A stretch of DNA of 7,957 nt from Desulfobacteraceae bacterium (GTDB lineage: Bacteria > Desulfobacterota > Desulfobacteria > Desulfobacterales > Desulfobacteraceae): NCBI GenBank assembly GCA_022712835.1, contig JAFLJU010000060.1, forward strand, positions 1-7,957, in the 5' to 3' direction. The notes beneath the pieces are model-generated. The model saw only the letters and a list, made by a program, of their open reading frames with translations, did no database searches and was not told the origin of the DNA. Both the position numbers and the translations under genes were made by a program. Positions 7,235 through 7,957 of this stretch are shown here, one piece after another. The stretch's first letter is position 1; each line of letters starts with the position of its first letter.

Positions 7235-7754
7235 TACAAAAAAAAGTGCTGCAAAAAAAGGTGCTAAACGAATCGCCATTTATCCTGGCTCTTTTGACCC
7301 CCTGACCAACGGTCATGTGGATGTGATCGAAAGAGCCCTTGAAATCTTTGATGAGGTTATTGTGGCCGTCCTGCACAATCCGTCTAAAAAATCATTGTTC
7401 ACTTCCGAAGAACGGGTGGCGATGATCAAAGATAGCATGAATGGATTCAAACCCGTACAGGTGGATACCTTTGATGGGCTTCTGGTGGAGTATGCCCGGA
7501 TGAAAAATGCCGTGGCTGTCATCCGGGGTATGCGGGCCATTTCTGATTTTGAAAATGAGTTCCAGATGGCGCTAATGAACCGTAAATTGAGCAAAGATGT
7601 TCAATCGGTATTCCTCATGACGGGTCTGCGGTGGATATTTACCAGTTCCTCCATCATAAAAGAAGCCGCCCAATTTGGCGGAGACATTTCAGACATGGTA
7701 CCTAAGCCTGTAAAACTAAAGCTCATGGAAAAGTTCCCCAAGCTGAACTGCTGA
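7227..7754 (+). CDS. coaD: Pantetheine-phosphate adenylyltransferase (CoaD, PPAT)
   Basis: CoaD transfers AMP from ATP to 4'-phosphopantetheine, giving dephospho-CoA, the penultimate step of coenzyme A synthesis. The nucleotidyltransferase signature is YPGSFDPLTNGH at 19-30 (H30 of the TxGH motif). Also present are the lysine pair in NPSKK (51-55), RGMRAISDFENEFQ at 100-113 (R100, R103, E111, matching E. coli R88, R91 and E99) and SSSIIKE at 140-146. The protein has 175 residues against the usual 160-165, because a Lys/Ala-rich stretch of about 14 residues (MTDTKKSAAKKGAK) precedes the core. No other start codon lies between the ATG and the core, so the extension seems real unless an A-run length is wrong. 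The start codon lies inside the end of rsmD (8-nt overlap), with AAAGGA at 7211-7216. Confidence 0.96.
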   Translation: MTDTKKSAAKKGAKRIAIYPGSFDPLTNGHVDVIERALEIFDEVIVAVLHNPSKKSLFTSEERVAMIKDSMNGFKPVQVDTFDGLLVEYARMKNAVAVIRGMRAISDFENEFQMALMNRKLSKDVQSVFLMTGLRWIFTSSSIIKEAAQFGGDISDMVPKPVKLKLMEKFPKLNC

Positions 7755-7779
7755 TCTTTCAATCACCTCTCCAAAATGT

Positions 7780-7790
7780 TAGGTAACCTA
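7780..7790. promoter_or_regulatory. Short palindrome upstream of the LysR gene, possible operator
   Basis: TAGGTAACCTA is a perfect inverted repeat of 5-bp arms around one base, 30 nt before the LysR start, in the 66-nt gap after coaD. The centre is too short for a stable RNA hairpin and no T-run follows, so it is not a terminator. LysR-type proteins bind partly dyad T-N11-A sites and often regulate themselves, so this could be an operator, but an 11-bp palindrome can occur by chance. I see no clear promoter or terminator in the gap. Confidence 0.2.
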
Positions 7791-7820
7791 GGAAAAACGA
7801 CACAACAATAAGGACTAAAA

Positions 7821-7957
7821 ATGGATTTATGGCAGCTTCACATTTTTGTATCGGTGGTTGAAAAAAAAAGTTTTTCAAAGGCATCCGAGGCCATAAATCT
7901 TTCCCAACCAACTGTCTCCACCCATATCAAGGAACTTGAGGAGCATTTTCAAGCAAG
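7821..7957 (+). CDS. LysR-type transcriptional regulator, N-terminal part only
   Basis: Forty-five full codons up to the window edge, starting MDLWQLHIFVSVVEKKSFSKA and continuing with LSQPTVSTHIKELEEHF. This is the winged helix-turn-helix of a LysR regulator: the SFSKASEAINLSQPTVSTHI segment (18-37) holds the two core helices. The ligand-binding domain, about 250 further residues, lies outside the window. The start ATG has AAGGA at 7810-7814, 6 nt upstream. The opening MDLWQLHIF resembles the group of LysR proteins associated with selenium metabolism genes in sulfate-reducing bacteria; this is recalled resemblance and the effector cannot be told from 45 residues. It starts 66 nt after coaD on the same strand and may have its own promoter. 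It contains a run of nine A at 7861-7869. Confidence 0.9.
   Translation, partial: MDLWQLHIFVSVVEKKSFSKASEAINLSQPTVSTHIKELEEHFQA

Noticed and set aside
7755..7820. Intrinsic terminator after coaD
   Set aside because: The only dyad has a one-base centre and is followed by GGAAAAACG rather than a T-run.
1..7957. A new defence, mobile or biosynthetic system
   Set aside because: Every coding stretch belongs to a known core family; there are no att sites, transposases, repeats arrays or shifts in composition.

Overview
The window looks like chromosomal housekeeping DNA from a Gram-negative anaerobe of the Desulfobacterota, most likely a relative of the Desulfobacteraceae. An lpxC gene points to an outer membrane with lipid A. 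The DUF4390 protein followed by an NtrY/NtrX pair, and the LysR regulator at the right edge that resembles those linked to selenium metabolism in sulfate reducers, fit this group. The assignment rests on protein resemblance read by eye, not on a search. Base composition and codon use look even across the window. I see no mobile element, phage gene, CRISPR array, tRNA or rRNA.

Layout. The left 1.29 kb carries, on the minus strand, the first 429 codons of a YifB/ComM-family AAA+ ATPase; its C-terminus lies outside the window. A 181-bp AT-rich divergent intergenic region follows, with a plausible sigma-70-type promoter facing right. Six plus-strand genes then run in a tight row: lpxC (lipid A synthesis), a secreted DUF4390 protein, an NtrY-like membrane histidine kinase, an NtrX-like response regulator, rsmD (16S rRNA methylation) and coaD (coenzyme A synthesis). 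The gaps are 16, 39, 76 and 9 nt, then an 8-nt overlap, so the row is probably one transcription unit. After 66 nt a LysR-type regulator begins and runs off the right edge after 45 codons.

How the genes work together. The kinase and response regulator should form a phosphorelay from H532 to D53. DUF4390 genes also sit next to NtrY/NtrX pairs in other proteobacteria, so the exported DUF4390 protein may serve the kinase's periplasmic side (inference). rsmD and coaD commonly sit side by side in bacteria and are probably co-transcribed passengers.

Most notable points. The response regulator keeps an intact-looking AAA+ ATPase core, but its sigma-54 contact loop reads GAFEEA instead of GAFTGA, which suggests it does not activate sigma-54 RNA polymerase in the usual way. 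A 20-bp imperfect tandem duplication at the 3' end of lpxC rewrites the last residues of LpxC and moves its stop codon. I did not find a clearly new biological system; the region is mostly conserved core genome.
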